A stretch of 64,000 nucleotides of DNA from Lewinellaceae bacterium (GTDB lineage: Bacteria > Bacteroidota > Bacteroidia > Chitinophagales > Saprospiraceae). The notes under the pieces are model-generated. The model was not told the origin of the DNA. It searched no databases and saw nothing but the letters and a program-made list of their open reading frames with translations. Below, in pieces: positions 42,936 through 52,340 of the stretch. Every line of letters begins with the position of its first letter. Position 1 is the stretch's first letter. Position numbers and translations under genes: made by a program. The stretch is taken from the NCBI GenBank assembly GCA_020636405.1, contig JACJXW010000004.1, positions 558,001 to 622,000 on the forward strand. Reading direction: 5' to 3'.

Positions 42936-45095
42936 TTATTTTTGGATAATCAATTTTCCTCCGCCAACCCGATTGGCAGATTGGATGCGATAATAATAAA
43001 GGCCTGTTGCCAGTCCTTGCAGGTTAAGACGGTGTTGCGCCTCTCCTGCTGGTATATTTTCATTGCGTAATAGTCTTCCGGCCATGTCGAACAGCATCAG
43101 TGTGGCTGTGCCGTTTAGGCTTTCCATTTCGATCCAGGCCTCCTCACTAGCGGGGTTGGGCAAGGCTCTGGCCCGGAGTCGCCCCCGGGTTGGCACTGAC
43201 GCCCCGGAGAGTGGGGTAACCTCGAAAATTTCAATGCCGCCCCGCATATTGCCAACGAGCAATTCCGGCGATCCATCCCCGTTCAGGTCGTGAAGGGCCA
43301 ACGTTGCTCTTTCCCCGACATCGATGGTGGAAAGCCGCGGGGCGAGTAAAGTGAAATCCTCGTCGAGCCGGCCCTGGTAGACACTGATCGTACCATCCAG
43401 CCGGCCGTAATAAATGAGGTAACCGCCTTCGTTCTGTTTCAGGAAAAAAGGGCTGCACTCCTGGAAATAGCCTTCCGGCAGCACCCCGCCCAGTGTGTCC
43501 CTTACCAGCGTAAACAAGGGCGCCGAGGGCGTTCCGGAGTTGTCGATCCATGCCATCGCCCCGTTGCGGGCGCCACAGAGTAGGTCGAGCGTTCCGTTCT
43601 CATCCACATCGATCAGTTGAGGACGGGCGTAACCGTAGAGGGTAGCCTGCGCCAGCGGATTGGAAGCCATAGGGAAGTAGTTGCTCAAAGCGCTCACGCT
43701 ATTGGTGTAAACCTGCAGCGTGCCGTCTTCCAGCCCCAGCACCAGTTCCGGGACTCCGTCGCCGGTGAGGTCCCCTATGGCGGGATGGATGGACTTGAGG
43801 TTGTAAATGCTCAGCATGCCGAAGTCATCCGTGCTCAAGGTAAAGGCCGGCTCGCCTGCCGTACCGGTATTGAGGTACAGGGCAATGCGCGAAGTATAGC
43901 CGTAAATGGGGTGCGACGAATTGTAGCCGATAAGTAGGTCCGGAAGGCCATCTTCGTTGACATCCCAGACAGCGGGGCTGGACCGGAACCCGTGATCGGC
44001 CATACCGTCTACCATAAACCGATTGGAAAGCAGGTTCCAGCTTCCATCCCCGTTATCCTGTCGAAAATGAAATACATTGTTGCCAAAGGGGCTGAATCCC
44101 GCTCCGTTGATGCGGTTGGTGGCCACGATGAGGTCCATACTGCTGTCCTCTGCCAGATCCGCCAGAAAGGGCGCCGGGAACTCCAGCAAAGGCTGCCCGT
44201 CGTATAGCCAATCGGTAGATGAACTGCTCAACTCTGCTACCTGTGCATCCCCTCCGTTGATCAGCCGTTGGATGTGATAATCGTAGATGCCGCTGAAAAG
44301 GAGGTCCTGGTCACCGTCGCCATCATCGTCGAAAAGAAGCATGGCCGAACCGGCACAGCCCGAGGAGAAAGGGGAACGGCCCGGTTCACAGGAATACAGT
44401 TCAAAAGCACCTTCCAGCGTATAAGAGGCCTCTCCCCAGCAATCGTCTCGCAGCTCGAAGGCCAGGCTGCCGCACCCGCCTGCCTCCATTGAGATGTTTT
44501 CGTAATACTGAAGTTGGGTCCCGCCTAGTGGGATATAAAGGAGGTCGGGCAGCTCGTCGCCATTGACGTCGGTAAAGGCCGGAAGGTCAAAGGCGTGGAT
44601 GCGGATGAGGGTATCATTGAGATTGTTGTGCAGTTGCAACCGCGCAGGTTGGAAAGCAAGGTGGCCGGCGGCGGCTGGCTGCCGAAGGTATACCTTCAGA
44701 GCCACATCGGCGGCACTGCTCAGCACTTCGGTCGTAAGCAGGTCGGCCAGCCCGTCGCAGTTGAGGTCCAGCACTTTGGCCATCTGATTGAGGGGAGGGA
44801 GCTCAGGCTCATAGGCGGGAGCATACACGTAACGCGATCCTTCCGGAGCAGAAACACTTATGAAAGGCAGCGCCTTTGCGCCGACGCGGTCAAAGATGAG
44901 CAGGTCCATCCTTCCGTCGTCATTGAGGTGGATCTCGGAGAACTGCGGTGCTTCCAGTCCTCCGGTAAGTGCGTAGGGCAGCGCTCGCCCTTGTTGAAAG
45001 AAGGAAATATCCTCGACCGCCCGGTAATAGGGAATCTGCGGGTAAAGGGTGCCCCAGCATGCCAGCAGCAGGAAAAGGATGACGTTTGTGCGCAT
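42936..45095 (-). CDS. FG-GAP/VCBS-repeat protein with T9SS type A sorting domain
   Basis: 719 residues: signal peptide (1-20, VILFLLLACWGTLYP). A series of FG-GAP/VCBS calcium-binding blades follows (LNDDGRMDLLIFDR, DLNCDGLADLLTTE, DVNGDELPDLLYIP, DVNEDGLPDLLIGYN, LTGDGVPELVLGLEDG, DVDENGTLDLLCGARN, DLNGDGSPELLVGNM), which together suggest a seven-bladed propeller. The T9SS type A tail starts near 641 (RALPNPASEEAW, GLYYYRIQSANR). It is probably a surface or secreted calcium-dependent binding protein. It is the first gene of a two-gene operon with the giant adhesin, so they may work as a pair. Confidence 0.9.
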   Translation of the reverse strand: MRTNVILFLLLACWGTLYPQIPYYRAVEDISFFQQGRALPYALTGGLEAPQFSEIHLNDDGRMDLLIFDRVGAKALPFISVSAPEGSRYVYAPAYEPELPPLNQMAKVLDLNCDGLADLLTTEVLSSAADVALKVYLRQPAAAGHLAFQPARLQLHNNLNDTLIRIHAFDLPAFTDVNGDELPDLLYIPLGGTQLQYYENISMEAGGCGSLAFELRDDCWGEASYTLEGAFELYSCEPGRSPFSSGCAGSAMLLFDDDGDGDQDLLFSGIYDYHIQRLINGGDAQVAELSSSSTDWLYDGQPLLEFPAPFLADLAEDSSMDLIVATNRINGAGFSPFGNNVFHFRQDNGDGSWNLLSNRFMVDGMADHGFRSSPAVWDVNEDGLPDLLIGYNSSHPIYGYTSRIALYLNTGTAGEPAFTLSTDDFGMLSIYNLKSIHPAIGDLTGDGVPELVLGLEDGTLQVYTNSVSALSNYFPMASNPLAQATLYGYARPQLIDVDENGTLDLLCGARNGAMAWIDNSGTPSAPLFTLVRDTLGGVLPEGYFQECSPFFLKQNEGGYLIYYGRLDGTISVYQGRLDEDFTLLAPRLSTIDVGERATLALHDLNGDGSPELLVGNMRGGIEIFEVTPLSGASVPTRGRLRARALPNPASEEAWIEMESLNGTATLMLFDMAGRLLRNENIPAGEAQHRLNLQGLATGLYYYRIQSANRVGGGKLIIQK

Positions 45096-45338
45096 GAGAA
45101 TGCAATTGTGAAATCAGTGTGTCGAGGGAATTGTAAACCGATAATAAGCTTCATTTATGCCTTAACACTGTAGGCTTGATGGGGGAGTGTACTTCCTTGC
45201 ATCTCTAATTTAGGAAATGCTGCCGGAAGACCGCAATGATTCGCAATAAACTTTAGCAGACAATGTGCTGAACGGGAAAATTTTCCTCCTGAAAACCTTA
45301 ACCCCCCCCTGGTGTTTATACCCTGTTATATCACCAAT

Positions 45339-47909
45339 ATGCGTCAAAAAGAGCTCCTCGATACCGGCAGGCAGTGGTTCGAACAGCAGGGCTGGAAGCC
45401 CTTCCCTTTCCAACTGGAAGCCTGGCAACACTACCTCGACGGCTACAGCGGGCTGGTCAATGCCCCGACGGGCACCGGCAAGACGTATTCGCTGGCGATG
45501 GCGATCCTGCTGGAGGGTATAAGCCTCCCCCCGCACTCCAGCCCCCTCCCAACCTCCCCCTTCGGGGGAGGTTGGGAGGGGGCTGGAGATGGCGGCTCCC
45601 ATTTTGCAGCCCTCTCTGGGCTTCCTCCCCCTCCTTCGGAGGGGGGCGGGGGGAGGCTGGAACCCGGCAGGGGCCTCTTCGCTATCTGGATCACCCCCAT
45701 CCGTGCTCTGACGAAAGAGATCCAAAGTTCCATACAACGGGCCGCCGATGACCTGGGCCTGGGCTGGAGGGTGGCCATCCGCAGCGGCGATACCAATTCC
45801 GGAGAGCGGGCTAAACAGAAGAAGGAACCTCCGCAAGTACTCATTACTACCCCTGAAAGCCTGCACCTGTTGTTGGCCAGTAAGGGCTACCCTCAATACT
45901 TCCGGAACCTCAAAGCCATCGTTGTGGACGAATGGCATGAACTGATCGGTTCCAAGCGTGGCGTGCAGGTGGAACTCGCCTTGTCCCGCCTTAAAGGCAT
46001 GCTCCCTGGGCTGAAAGTGTGGGGTATTTCCGCTACCATCGGCAATATGGATGAAGCGCTGGCGGTGTTGCTGGGCAATACCCTGAAAACCGGCCGCTAC
46101 AAGGTCGTACGTGCCAATATTCCCAAGCAGATCGAGATCAGTTCCATCTTACCCGACGACATAGAACGCTTCCCCTGGGCGGGCCACCTGGGCATCAAAC
46201 TGCTGGAAAAGGTGCTGCCCATCCTGGAGCAAAGCCAGAGTACGCTCATTTTCACCAACACCCGTGCGCAGTGCGAAATATGGTACCAGAATCTTCTGGA
46301 GGTAGCTCCTGAACTGGCCGGCGCAATCGCCATGCACCATGGCTCCATCGACCGCGCGCTGCGCGACTGGGTGGAGGATGCCCTGCACCAGGGCATCCTG
46401 AAGGCAGTGGTCTGTACTTCCAGCCTCGACCTGGGTGTCGACTTTCGGCCGGTGGAATCCATTATTCAGATCGGCAGCCCCAAAGGCGTTGCGCGTTTCA
46501 TGCAGCGGGCGGGCCGCAGCGGCCACCAGCCGGGCGCCCGGAGTAAGATTTATTTCGTGCCGGCCCACTCGCTGGAACTGATCGAAGCAGCAGCGCTGCG
46601 CCACGCCATCCGGGAGGGTGAACTGGAGAGCCGCATCCCCTACATCCGGTCCTTCGACGTGTTGCTTCAATACCTGGTGACCCTGGCCGTATCGGAAGGT
46701 TTTCGGCAGGAAGAGGTTTTCCGGGAGGTAAAGGGCACTTATGCTTTCAGCAGCATCACCGAGGACGAATGGGCCTGGTGCCTGGATTTTATTACCACCG
46801 GCGGACAGTCGCTGGAAGCTTACGACGAGTACAAGAAGGTAGTGGTGGAGTCGGGCCTGTACAGGGTTCAAAATCGTCGTACCGCTATGCGCCATCGCCT
46901 GCAGATCGGCACCATCGCCGGCGATGTGAATATGGCCGTCAAGTATGTAAGCGGTAAACGCATCGGTACGATAGAGGAGTGGTTCATCGCGCAGTTGCGC
47001 CCGGGGGACGTCTTTTGGTTTGCCGGCCGCAGCCTGGAGCTGGTGCGCATCAAGGAGGCCATGGTGCAGGTAAAACGCAGCACCCGGAAAACGGGTAAGA
47101 TCCCAAGCTGGCAGGGCGGCCGGATGCCCTTATCGTCTCAGCTGTCCTCCTCTCTGCGCTTCAAAATGGCGCAGCTCAGCCGGCGGAACCTTACCGATGT
47201 GGAACTGGAGAAGCTGTCCCCTCTTATCGAGCTGCAGGCGCGCCGTTCCCACGTGCCAGGAGAAGGGGAATTCCTCATCGAGTACTTTCAAAGCCGCGAA
47301 GGTTACCACCTGTTGTTCTACCCCTACGAGGGGCGTTTCGTGCACGAAGGCATGGGCGCGCTTTTCGCCTACCGCATTTCCCGCCTGCAACCGCTTAGCT
47401 TTTCTATCGCGATGAACGACTATGGCTTCGAGCTGCTCTCCGATTCAGAGATCCCTATCGAAGAAGCGCTGCGCCAGGGGCTCTTTTCCACTGAAACCCT
47501 GAGCAAGGACATCCCGGCCAGCATCAACGCAGCCGAGATGGCCCGCCGCCGCTTCCGCGACATCGCCAGTATTGCCGGCCTCGTCTTCCGGGGCTTTCCC
47601 GGCAAACAGAAGAAAGACAGGCACCTGCAGTCCTCCGCCCAGCTCTTCTTCGAGGTTTTCAACGACTATGAGCCCGATAACCTGCTGCTCCTTCAGGCCT
47701 ACGATGAGGTGATGAGCTTCCAGTTGGAAGAGGCCCGCCTGCGGGCGGCCCTGCGGCGCATTCAGGGGCAGCGCGTCGTGCTCAGCCGGCCGGAACGGGC
47801 CACGCCCTTTGCGTTTCCGATCATGGTCGACCGCCTGCGCGAGCGCCTGAGTTCCGAGAAACTGGAAGACCGCATCCGGAAGATGAAACTGCAGTTGATC
47901 CGGGATTGA
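45339..47909 (+). CDS. Ligase-associated DNA damage response DEXH-box helicase (Lhr-like), with palindromic insertion
   Basis: 856 residues. Superfamily 2 helicase motifs in order: Walker A APTGTGKT (about 42-49), Ia WITPIRAL, Ib ITTPESLHLL, DExH box VVDEWHEL, SAT in WGISATIGN, IV TLIFTNTRAQCE, V VVCTSSLDLGVDF, VI QRAGRSGHQPG. An Lhr-type winged-helix/C-terminal region follows. It belongs to the group that accompanies the ATP-dependent ligase, exonuclease and PdeM nuclease in a DNA-repair cassette; PdeM is at 53607-54275. Between Walker A and Ia about 48 residues (62-110) are encoded by two GC-rich palindromes (45536-45588 and 45627-45645), where relatives have a short linker. The frame is kept, so the protein may still work. 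The GTG at 45312 is an upstream alternative; the ATG at 45339 suits the family N-terminus. Confidence 0.85.
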   Translation: MRQKELLDTGRQWFEQQGWKPFPFQLEAWQHYLDGYSGLVNAPTGTGKTYSLAMAILLEGISLPPHSSPLPTSPFGGGWEGAGDGGSHFAALSGLPPPPSEGGGGRLEPGRGLFAIWITPIRALTKEIQSSIQRAADDLGLGWRVAIRSGDTNSGERAKQKKEPPQVLITTPESLHLLLASKGYPQYFRNLKAIVVDEWHELIGSKRGVQVELALSRLKGMLPGLKVWGISATIGNMDEALAVLLGNTLKTGRYKVVRANIPKQIEISSILPDDIERFPWAGHLGIKLLEKVLPILEQSQSTLIFTNTRAQCEIWYQNLLEVAPELAGAIAMHHGSIDRALRDWVEDALHQGILKAVVCTSSLDLGVDFRPVESIIQIGSPKGVARFMQRAGRSGHQPGARSKIYFVPAHSLELIEAAALRHAIREGELESRIPYIRSFDVLLQYLVTLAVSEGFRQEEVFREVKGTYAFSSITEDEWAWCLDFITTGGQSLEAYDEYKKVVVESGLYRVQNRRTAMRHRLQIGTIAGDVNMAVKYVSGKRIGTIEEWFIAQLRPGDVFWFAGRSLELVRIKEAMVQVKRSTRKTGKIPSWQGGRMPLSSQLSSSLRFKMAQLSRRNLTDVELEKLSPLIELQARRSHVPGEGEFLIEYFQSREGYHLLFYPYEGRFVHEGMGALFAYRISRLQPLSFSIAMNDYGFELLSDSEIPIEEALRQGLFSTETLSKDIPASINAAEMARRRFRDIASIAGLVFRGFPGKQKKDRHLQSSAQLFFEVFNDYEPDNLLLLQAYDEVMSFQLEEARLRAALRRIQGQRVVLSRPERATPFAFPIMVDRLRERLSSEKLEDRIRKMKLQLIRD
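45536..45588. repeat. Perfect 25-bp palindrome inside the helicase reading frame
   Basis: Arms 45536-45560 and 45564-45588 are perfectly complementary with a TTC loop. A smaller hairpin, CCCCCTCC-TTC-GGAGGGGG (45627-45645), follows 40 bp later. Both are translated in frame as a Pro/Gly/Ser-rich loop. The reverse strand also lacks stops here and reads as a similar PPPSEGGGG-type peptide. This resembles protein-coding palindromic elements described in Rickettsia. Confidence 0.8.
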
Positions 47910-48177
47910 TTAAAAAAAATCTCTTCTTCTATAATCCAACCCTCGCACGCTCTACGTAACTACAGGTGGAAGTAAGTTGGAAAGAAAGAGCATAACGTCG
48001 ATGGCTCTTTTCCCTTTCTGCCATCAACAATAAGTTCGCGAACATAAGACAACATCCAGGTAAGCCCGGCAGGGCGAGGTATGCCTGACGGATCGTGATG
48101 TTCACCACCACTATCCCAGCCCATGCTATGCCCTGCGAGACGCCTGGGCTATTTTTCAATCAAAATCAATTTCAACA

Positions 48178-49911
48178 ATGAGAACATTCAAACCCTTTAG
48201 AGCAGTGGCCTTAAGCTTCTTGCTGGTGTGGGGGGCAGGTGACAGCCTGTTGGCTTCGAGCCATCGGGAAGCACCGCTTATTGCCAATGATCCGCTGGCG
48301 GACAACACAGACGTGTATGCTTTCCGCAGCCCCGATGATCCCAACACCATTACGATCATCGCCAATTACATCCCGACAGAGTTGCCCCACGGTGGGCCGA
48401 ACTACTACTCTTTCGGAGAGAACATCCGCTATGAGATTCACATCGACAATGATGCCTCCATCCCCGGGGATGAGATCATCTACCGTTTTACGTTCACCCA
48501 GGTGAATGAGGATCCCACTACCTTCTTCAATATCCGGCTCGGACAACAGAACCTGAAGGCCACCTACACCATGGAGCGTAGTGTGAACGGAGGGATGAGC
48601 TTTGAAACCCTGATCAGCGGAGGCATGGTGCCGCCGGCTAACATCGGTCCGCGTTCCATCGAAAGCGGGGTAGGGCTAGGCTCAACTTACGAGGACCTGA
48701 TCGCCGAGGCGATTACCACGAGCAGCGGCGGAGAGCGCGTCTACTGCGGCCCGGCCGACGACCCTTTCTTTGTCGACCTGGGCGGTATCTTCGACCTGGG
48801 CAATGCTCCCCGGCAGAATGGCCCTTCCCGCGACGGCCTGGCGGAATACAACGTCCATTCCATCGCCATACAAGTACCCATCAGCACCCTGCTGAAAGCC
48901 GGTGCTCCGTCACAGCCGGAGAGCATCCTCGACCCCAACTACGTGATCGGCGTATGGGCATCGGCCAGCCGCCGTGCCGTTCGCACCCTCAGTGACGGAG
49001 GCGCTGCCCCCGACGATAGCGGCGAATGGATACAGGTGTCCCGCCTGGGTATGCCCCTGGCCAATGAGGCGGTCATCCCCATTGGAATGAAGGACTACTG
49101 GAATTCGCTGACGCCTTACGATGAATTGGAAGATAACCTGCTCGACAAATTTTTCTACAACCCGGAACTGGCCCTCTACATGGACGACGAACTGTTCGGC
49201 GGCGCTGTCCCGGCGTTCGCCCCACTGCGCATTCAGCGCAATTCCCTGCAGGCGTTCGACTTCGGCAACGGCCAGGACGGGCTCTATGGGCTGAAGGGCA
49301 GCGCCGCTGTTCAGGGAACAGCCCTCGATGACGCCATCTTCGGCACCTTGTTGCTGCCCGGCCCGGGTATGCCGCGTTCGGTAGACCTCTGGCCGATCTT
49401 CCATACCGGAGTGCCCAATTTCCCGCCCTATCAACTGGCGACTGGAAAAGGCGGTAATCCCCTGGCAGCCGGTAAACCTTTTATCAACAACTTCCTTCCT
49501 AATGGCGGCGATATGCTGCGCCTGAATATGGCCGTGCCGGTAACCGATCGCAACGACCCGGCCTTTAGCCCTGCCGGCCTGATCCAGGCAGCCGTTCTCG
49601 GGCTGACCGATGCCACCTACAATACTACTGCGGAACTGGAGTTCATCCCCAACATGGACGGCTTCCCCAACGGGCGCCGCCTGGAGGATGATGTCACCCG
49701 GATCGAGCTGCAGGCAGTTGCCGGCGCCGCCCTGGCTGCCATCGGACTGTGGTACGACGATTATACTGCGGGCGATCCCAACCCGGTCACTCCGGGCCTG
49801 CTGGGCGTATTGGCCTACTCGACCGGCGTGACCCGGAACGACAAACCCTTTAAGGCCTCTTTCCCTTACCTGGCTACGCCCTGGAGGGGCACGGAAACCG
49901 ATGAGGAATAA
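48178..49911 (+). CDS. DUF4331 domain protein, copy 1 (no T9SS tail)
   Basis: 577 residues: signal peptide about 1-26 (RAVALSFLLVWGAGDSLLA), then the DUF4331 fold over the full length, starting with the conserved SSHREAPLIANDPLADNTD and containing NYYSFGENIRYEIHIDNDAS and YCGPADDPFFVDLGGIFDLG. The function of DUF4331 is not established; proteins are exported. The C-terminus ends after the domain (PYLATPWRGTETDEE), so unlike the next gene it lacks a sorting domain and may stay in the periplasm. The second half is almost identical in protein to copy 2. A gap of 42 nt to copy 2 indicates an operon. Confidence 0.85.
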   Translation: MRTFKPFRAVALSFLLVWGAGDSLLASSHREAPLIANDPLADNTDVYAFRSPDDPNTITIIANYIPTELPHGGPNYYSFGENIRYEIHIDNDASIPGDEIIYRFTFTQVNEDPTTFFNIRLGQQNLKATYTMERSVNGGMSFETLISGGMVPPANIGPRSIESGVGLGSTYEDLIAEAITTSSGGERVYCGPADDPFFVDLGGIFDLGNAPRQNGPSRDGLAEYNVHSIAIQVPISTLLKAGAPSQPESILDPNYVIGVWASASRRAVRTLSDGGAAPDDSGEWIQVSRLGMPLANEAVIPIGMKDYWNSLTPYDELEDNLLDKFFYNPELALYMDDELFGGAVPAFAPLRIQRNSLQAFDFGNGQDGLYGLKGSAAVQGTALDDAIFGTLLLPGPGMPRSVDLWPIFHTGVPNFPPYQLATGKGGNPLAAGKPFINNFLPNGGDMLRLNMAVPVTDRNDPAFSPAGLIQAAVLGLTDATYNTTAELEFIPNMDGFPNGRRLEDDVTRIELQAVAGAALAAIGLWYDDYTAGDPNPVTPGLLGVLAYSTGVTRNDKPFKASFPYLATPWRGTETDEE

Positions 49912-49953
49912 CAACCTTGCCGGCCATCATTCATCTTTCAAAAAACACTCAAT

Positions 49954-52011
49954 ATGATTATCCATAAATTTTCAAAATACGGCCTGTTGCTGATGCTTGC
50001 CCTTCTGCTCGGCAGTACCCTTATGGCCTCCAGCCACCGGGAAGCGCCGCTGATCGCCAACGATCCGCTGGCGGACAATACCGACCTCTATGCATTCCGC
50101 AACCCGCGCAACCCGCGCAACATCGTTATCATCGCCAACTACGTGCCGATGCAGTTGCCGCACGGGGGGCCCAATTACTATTCTTTCGGAGAGAATATCC
50201 GCTACGAGATACACATCGATAACGATGCCTCCAAACCCGGAGACGAGATCATCTACCGGTTTACCTTCTCCCAGCGCAACGAAGACCCTTCCACCTTCTT
50301 CAATATCCGTTTGGGCAAACAGAACCTGAAGACTACCTACCGACTGGAGAAAAGTATTAACGGAGGGCGGACCTTCCTGCCCATCCTGGTGAACGGCAAT
50401 GTGCCGCCGCCGCGGATCGGCGAACGCTCCATCAGTTCACCGGTAGGGCTGAACACTACTTACGGCGATCTGTTCCGTGCTGCCGTTCGGCGCGCCCATA
50501 CGGGTGAGAATGTGTTCTGCGGCCCGGTAGATGACCCCTTCTTTGTCGACCTGGGCGGCGTCTTCGACCTGGGCGATGCGCCCCGGCAGGATGGCGAGGC
50601 CCGTGACGGGCTGGAGTGCATGAACGTCAATGCGATCGCCCTGGAGATCCCCATTCGGTACCTGCTCAAGAAAGGCGCCGGGCCTGCCGAGGACATCCTC
50701 GACCCGGACTACGTGATCGGCGTGTGGGCTTCGGCCAGCCGCCCTCGCATCCGCACCCTGGAACCCGCCGGCGAGAAGTTCTCCGGTGACTGGGTACAGG
50801 TGTCCCGCCTCGGTATGCCGCTGACCAACGAGGCGGTCATTCCCATTGGCATGAAAGACTACTGGAACTCCCTCACCCCTTATCAGGAACTGGAGGACGA
50901 TGTGCTCGACCAGTACTTTTACAACCCGGAACTGGCCTTGTACATGGATGACGCCCTGTTTGGTGGCGCCGTGCCTGCCTTCGCTCCCCTGCGCATCCAG
51001 CGCAATTCGCTGCAATCCTTTGATTTCGGCAACGGGCAGGACGGCCTGTACGGGCTGAAGGGCAGCCCGGCAGTTGCCGGAACAGCCCTCGATGACGCCA
51101 TCTTCGGTAACCTGCTGCTCCCGGGCCCCGGTATGCCGCGCTCGGTCGACCTCTGGCCGATATTCCATACCGGGGTGCCCAACTTCCCTCCCTATCAGCT
51201 GGCAACGGGCAAAGGCGGCAACCCACTAGCGGCAGGCAAGCCGTTCATCAACAACTTCCTGCCCAACGGCGGGGATATGCTGCGCCTCAATATGGCCGTG
51301 CCGCCGACTCCGAGAGACCACCCACAGTTCAGCTCCCTGGGTATCATCCAGGCGGCGGTCCTGGGCCTTACCGACCCGGCCTACAACACTTCCAGCGCTC
51401 TGCAGTTCATCCCCAACATGGACGGTTTCCCCAACGGGCGCCGCATGGAGGATGACGTCACCCGGATCGAGTTGCAGGCCGTCGCAGGCGTAGCCCTGGC
51501 CGCTATCGGCCTTTGGTACGATGACTATACTGCCGGCAGCCCCAACCCGGTGACCCAGGACCTGGTCGATGTGCTTTCCTACTCCACCGGCGTAGAGGAG
51601 AACGATAAGCAATTCATCAATGGCTTCCCATTTGTCGGTTATCCCTTTGCCGGGGATGGGGAATGCAGCGGCGTGGCCGCTTCTGCTTCTGCCAATGCGG
51701 TTTCCGGTTCTGCCATTGGGCTGAGTGCTCCCGCCGCAGCCGGGCAGAAGGTAATGATGGGGAACTACCCCAATCCCTTCCACGATCAGACGACGATCCG
51801 GTACCAGGTGGACCAGCCCGGGACGGTTAACCTGTCGGTCTACGACCTGAGCGGCCGCCGCCTGGAGGTGCTCGCGAACTCCTGGCAGGAGGCCGGTGAA
51901 TATCAGGCTGAATGGAACGCTTCCAACTACCCGGCAGGAGTTTACTTCCTTCGCGCCGAAAGCGCTGATGGCAAACTCCTGCAAGTGCTGAAGCTGGTAA
52001 AAGTTAAGTAG
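49954..52011 (+). CDS. DUF4331 domain protein, copy 2, with T9SS type A sorting domain
   Basis: 685 residues: signal peptide (LLLMLALLLGSTLMA), DUF4331 domain (about 26-570; same SSHREAPLIANDPLADNTD start, with FCGPVDDPFFVDLGGVFDLG), an Ala/Ser-rich linker (about 570-600), and a T9SS type A tail (about 604-685; GNYPNPFHDQTTIRYQ, AGVYFLRAESADGK). Thus one paralogue is sorted to the surface and the other is not. Tandem duplication followed by gain or loss of the tail is likely. Function unknown. Confidence 0.9.
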   Translation: MIIHKFSKYGLLLMLALLLGSTLMASSHREAPLIANDPLADNTDLYAFRNPRNPRNIVIIANYVPMQLPHGGPNYYSFGENIRYEIHIDNDASKPGDEIIYRFTFSQRNEDPSTFFNIRLGKQNLKTTYRLEKSINGGRTFLPILVNGNVPPPRIGERSISSPVGLNTTYGDLFRAAVRRAHTGENVFCGPVDDPFFVDLGGVFDLGDAPRQDGEARDGLECMNVNAIALEIPIRYLLKKGAGPAEDILDPDYVIGVWASASRPRIRTLEPAGEKFSGDWVQVSRLGMPLTNEAVIPIGMKDYWNSLTPYQELEDDVLDQYFYNPELALYMDDALFGGAVPAFAPLRIQRNSLQSFDFGNGQDGLYGLKGSPAVAGTALDDAIFGNLLLPGPGMPRSVDLWPIFHTGVPNFPPYQLATGKGGNPLAAGKPFINNFLPNGGDMLRLNMAVPPTPRDHPQFSSLGIIQAAVLGLTDPAYNTSSALQFIPNMDGFPNGRRMEDDVTRIELQAVAGVALAAIGLWYDDYTAGSPNPVTQDLVDVLSYSTGVEENDKQFINGFPFVGYPFAGDGECSGVAASASANAVSGSAIGLSAPAAAGQKVMMGNYPNPFHDQTTIRYQVDQPGTVNLSVYDLSGRRLEVLANSWQEAGEYQAEWNASNYPAGVYFLRAESADGKLLQVLKLVKVK

Positions 52012-52340
52012 GTAAGTCATAATTCAAGCGCTAATGGAACAGGAGCGTAGCGGCTTATGGAATGAATTAGCGCTTGAAGGCCCTATTTAAGCGGCAATGG
52101 AAAATTGCCGCTTAAATTGGAGCTCTTTGTTATACTCCAATTAATTTTGTCCACCTGCACATCCCTCAAAAAATAAATTCATCGATCATGAAATGTGGGG
52201 AGATCCGCAACCCTTTTTAAGGCGCAGGATGAACCACATTTTATGATCTCCAATTGATGAACGATCCCTGATAAGGAGGTTTTTTATTGTCAACTACTGT
52301 TCAGGGGGCTCAGCCTTCGGAACTTTCAAAATCATAAAAA
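52012..52340. repeat. Intergenic region with three hairpins
   Basis: Three stems stand in a row. 52023-52034 pairs with 52067-52078 (12 bp). 52086-52098 pairs with 52104-52116 (13 bp perfect, GGAAA loop; nearly the same as 25666-25696). 52184-52198 pairs with 52234-52248 (14 of 15). Further on, AAGGAGG near 52275 is an ideal Shine-Dalgarno but has no ATG within reach; only a 17-codon TTG frame (about 52289) follows. The first two stems probably end or protect the DUF4331 transcript. Confidence 0.5.

Noticed and set aside
45210..45938. Minus-strand frame across the helicase 5' end
   Set aside because: Exists because the palindromes lack stops on both strands; the helicase motifs are on the plus strand.
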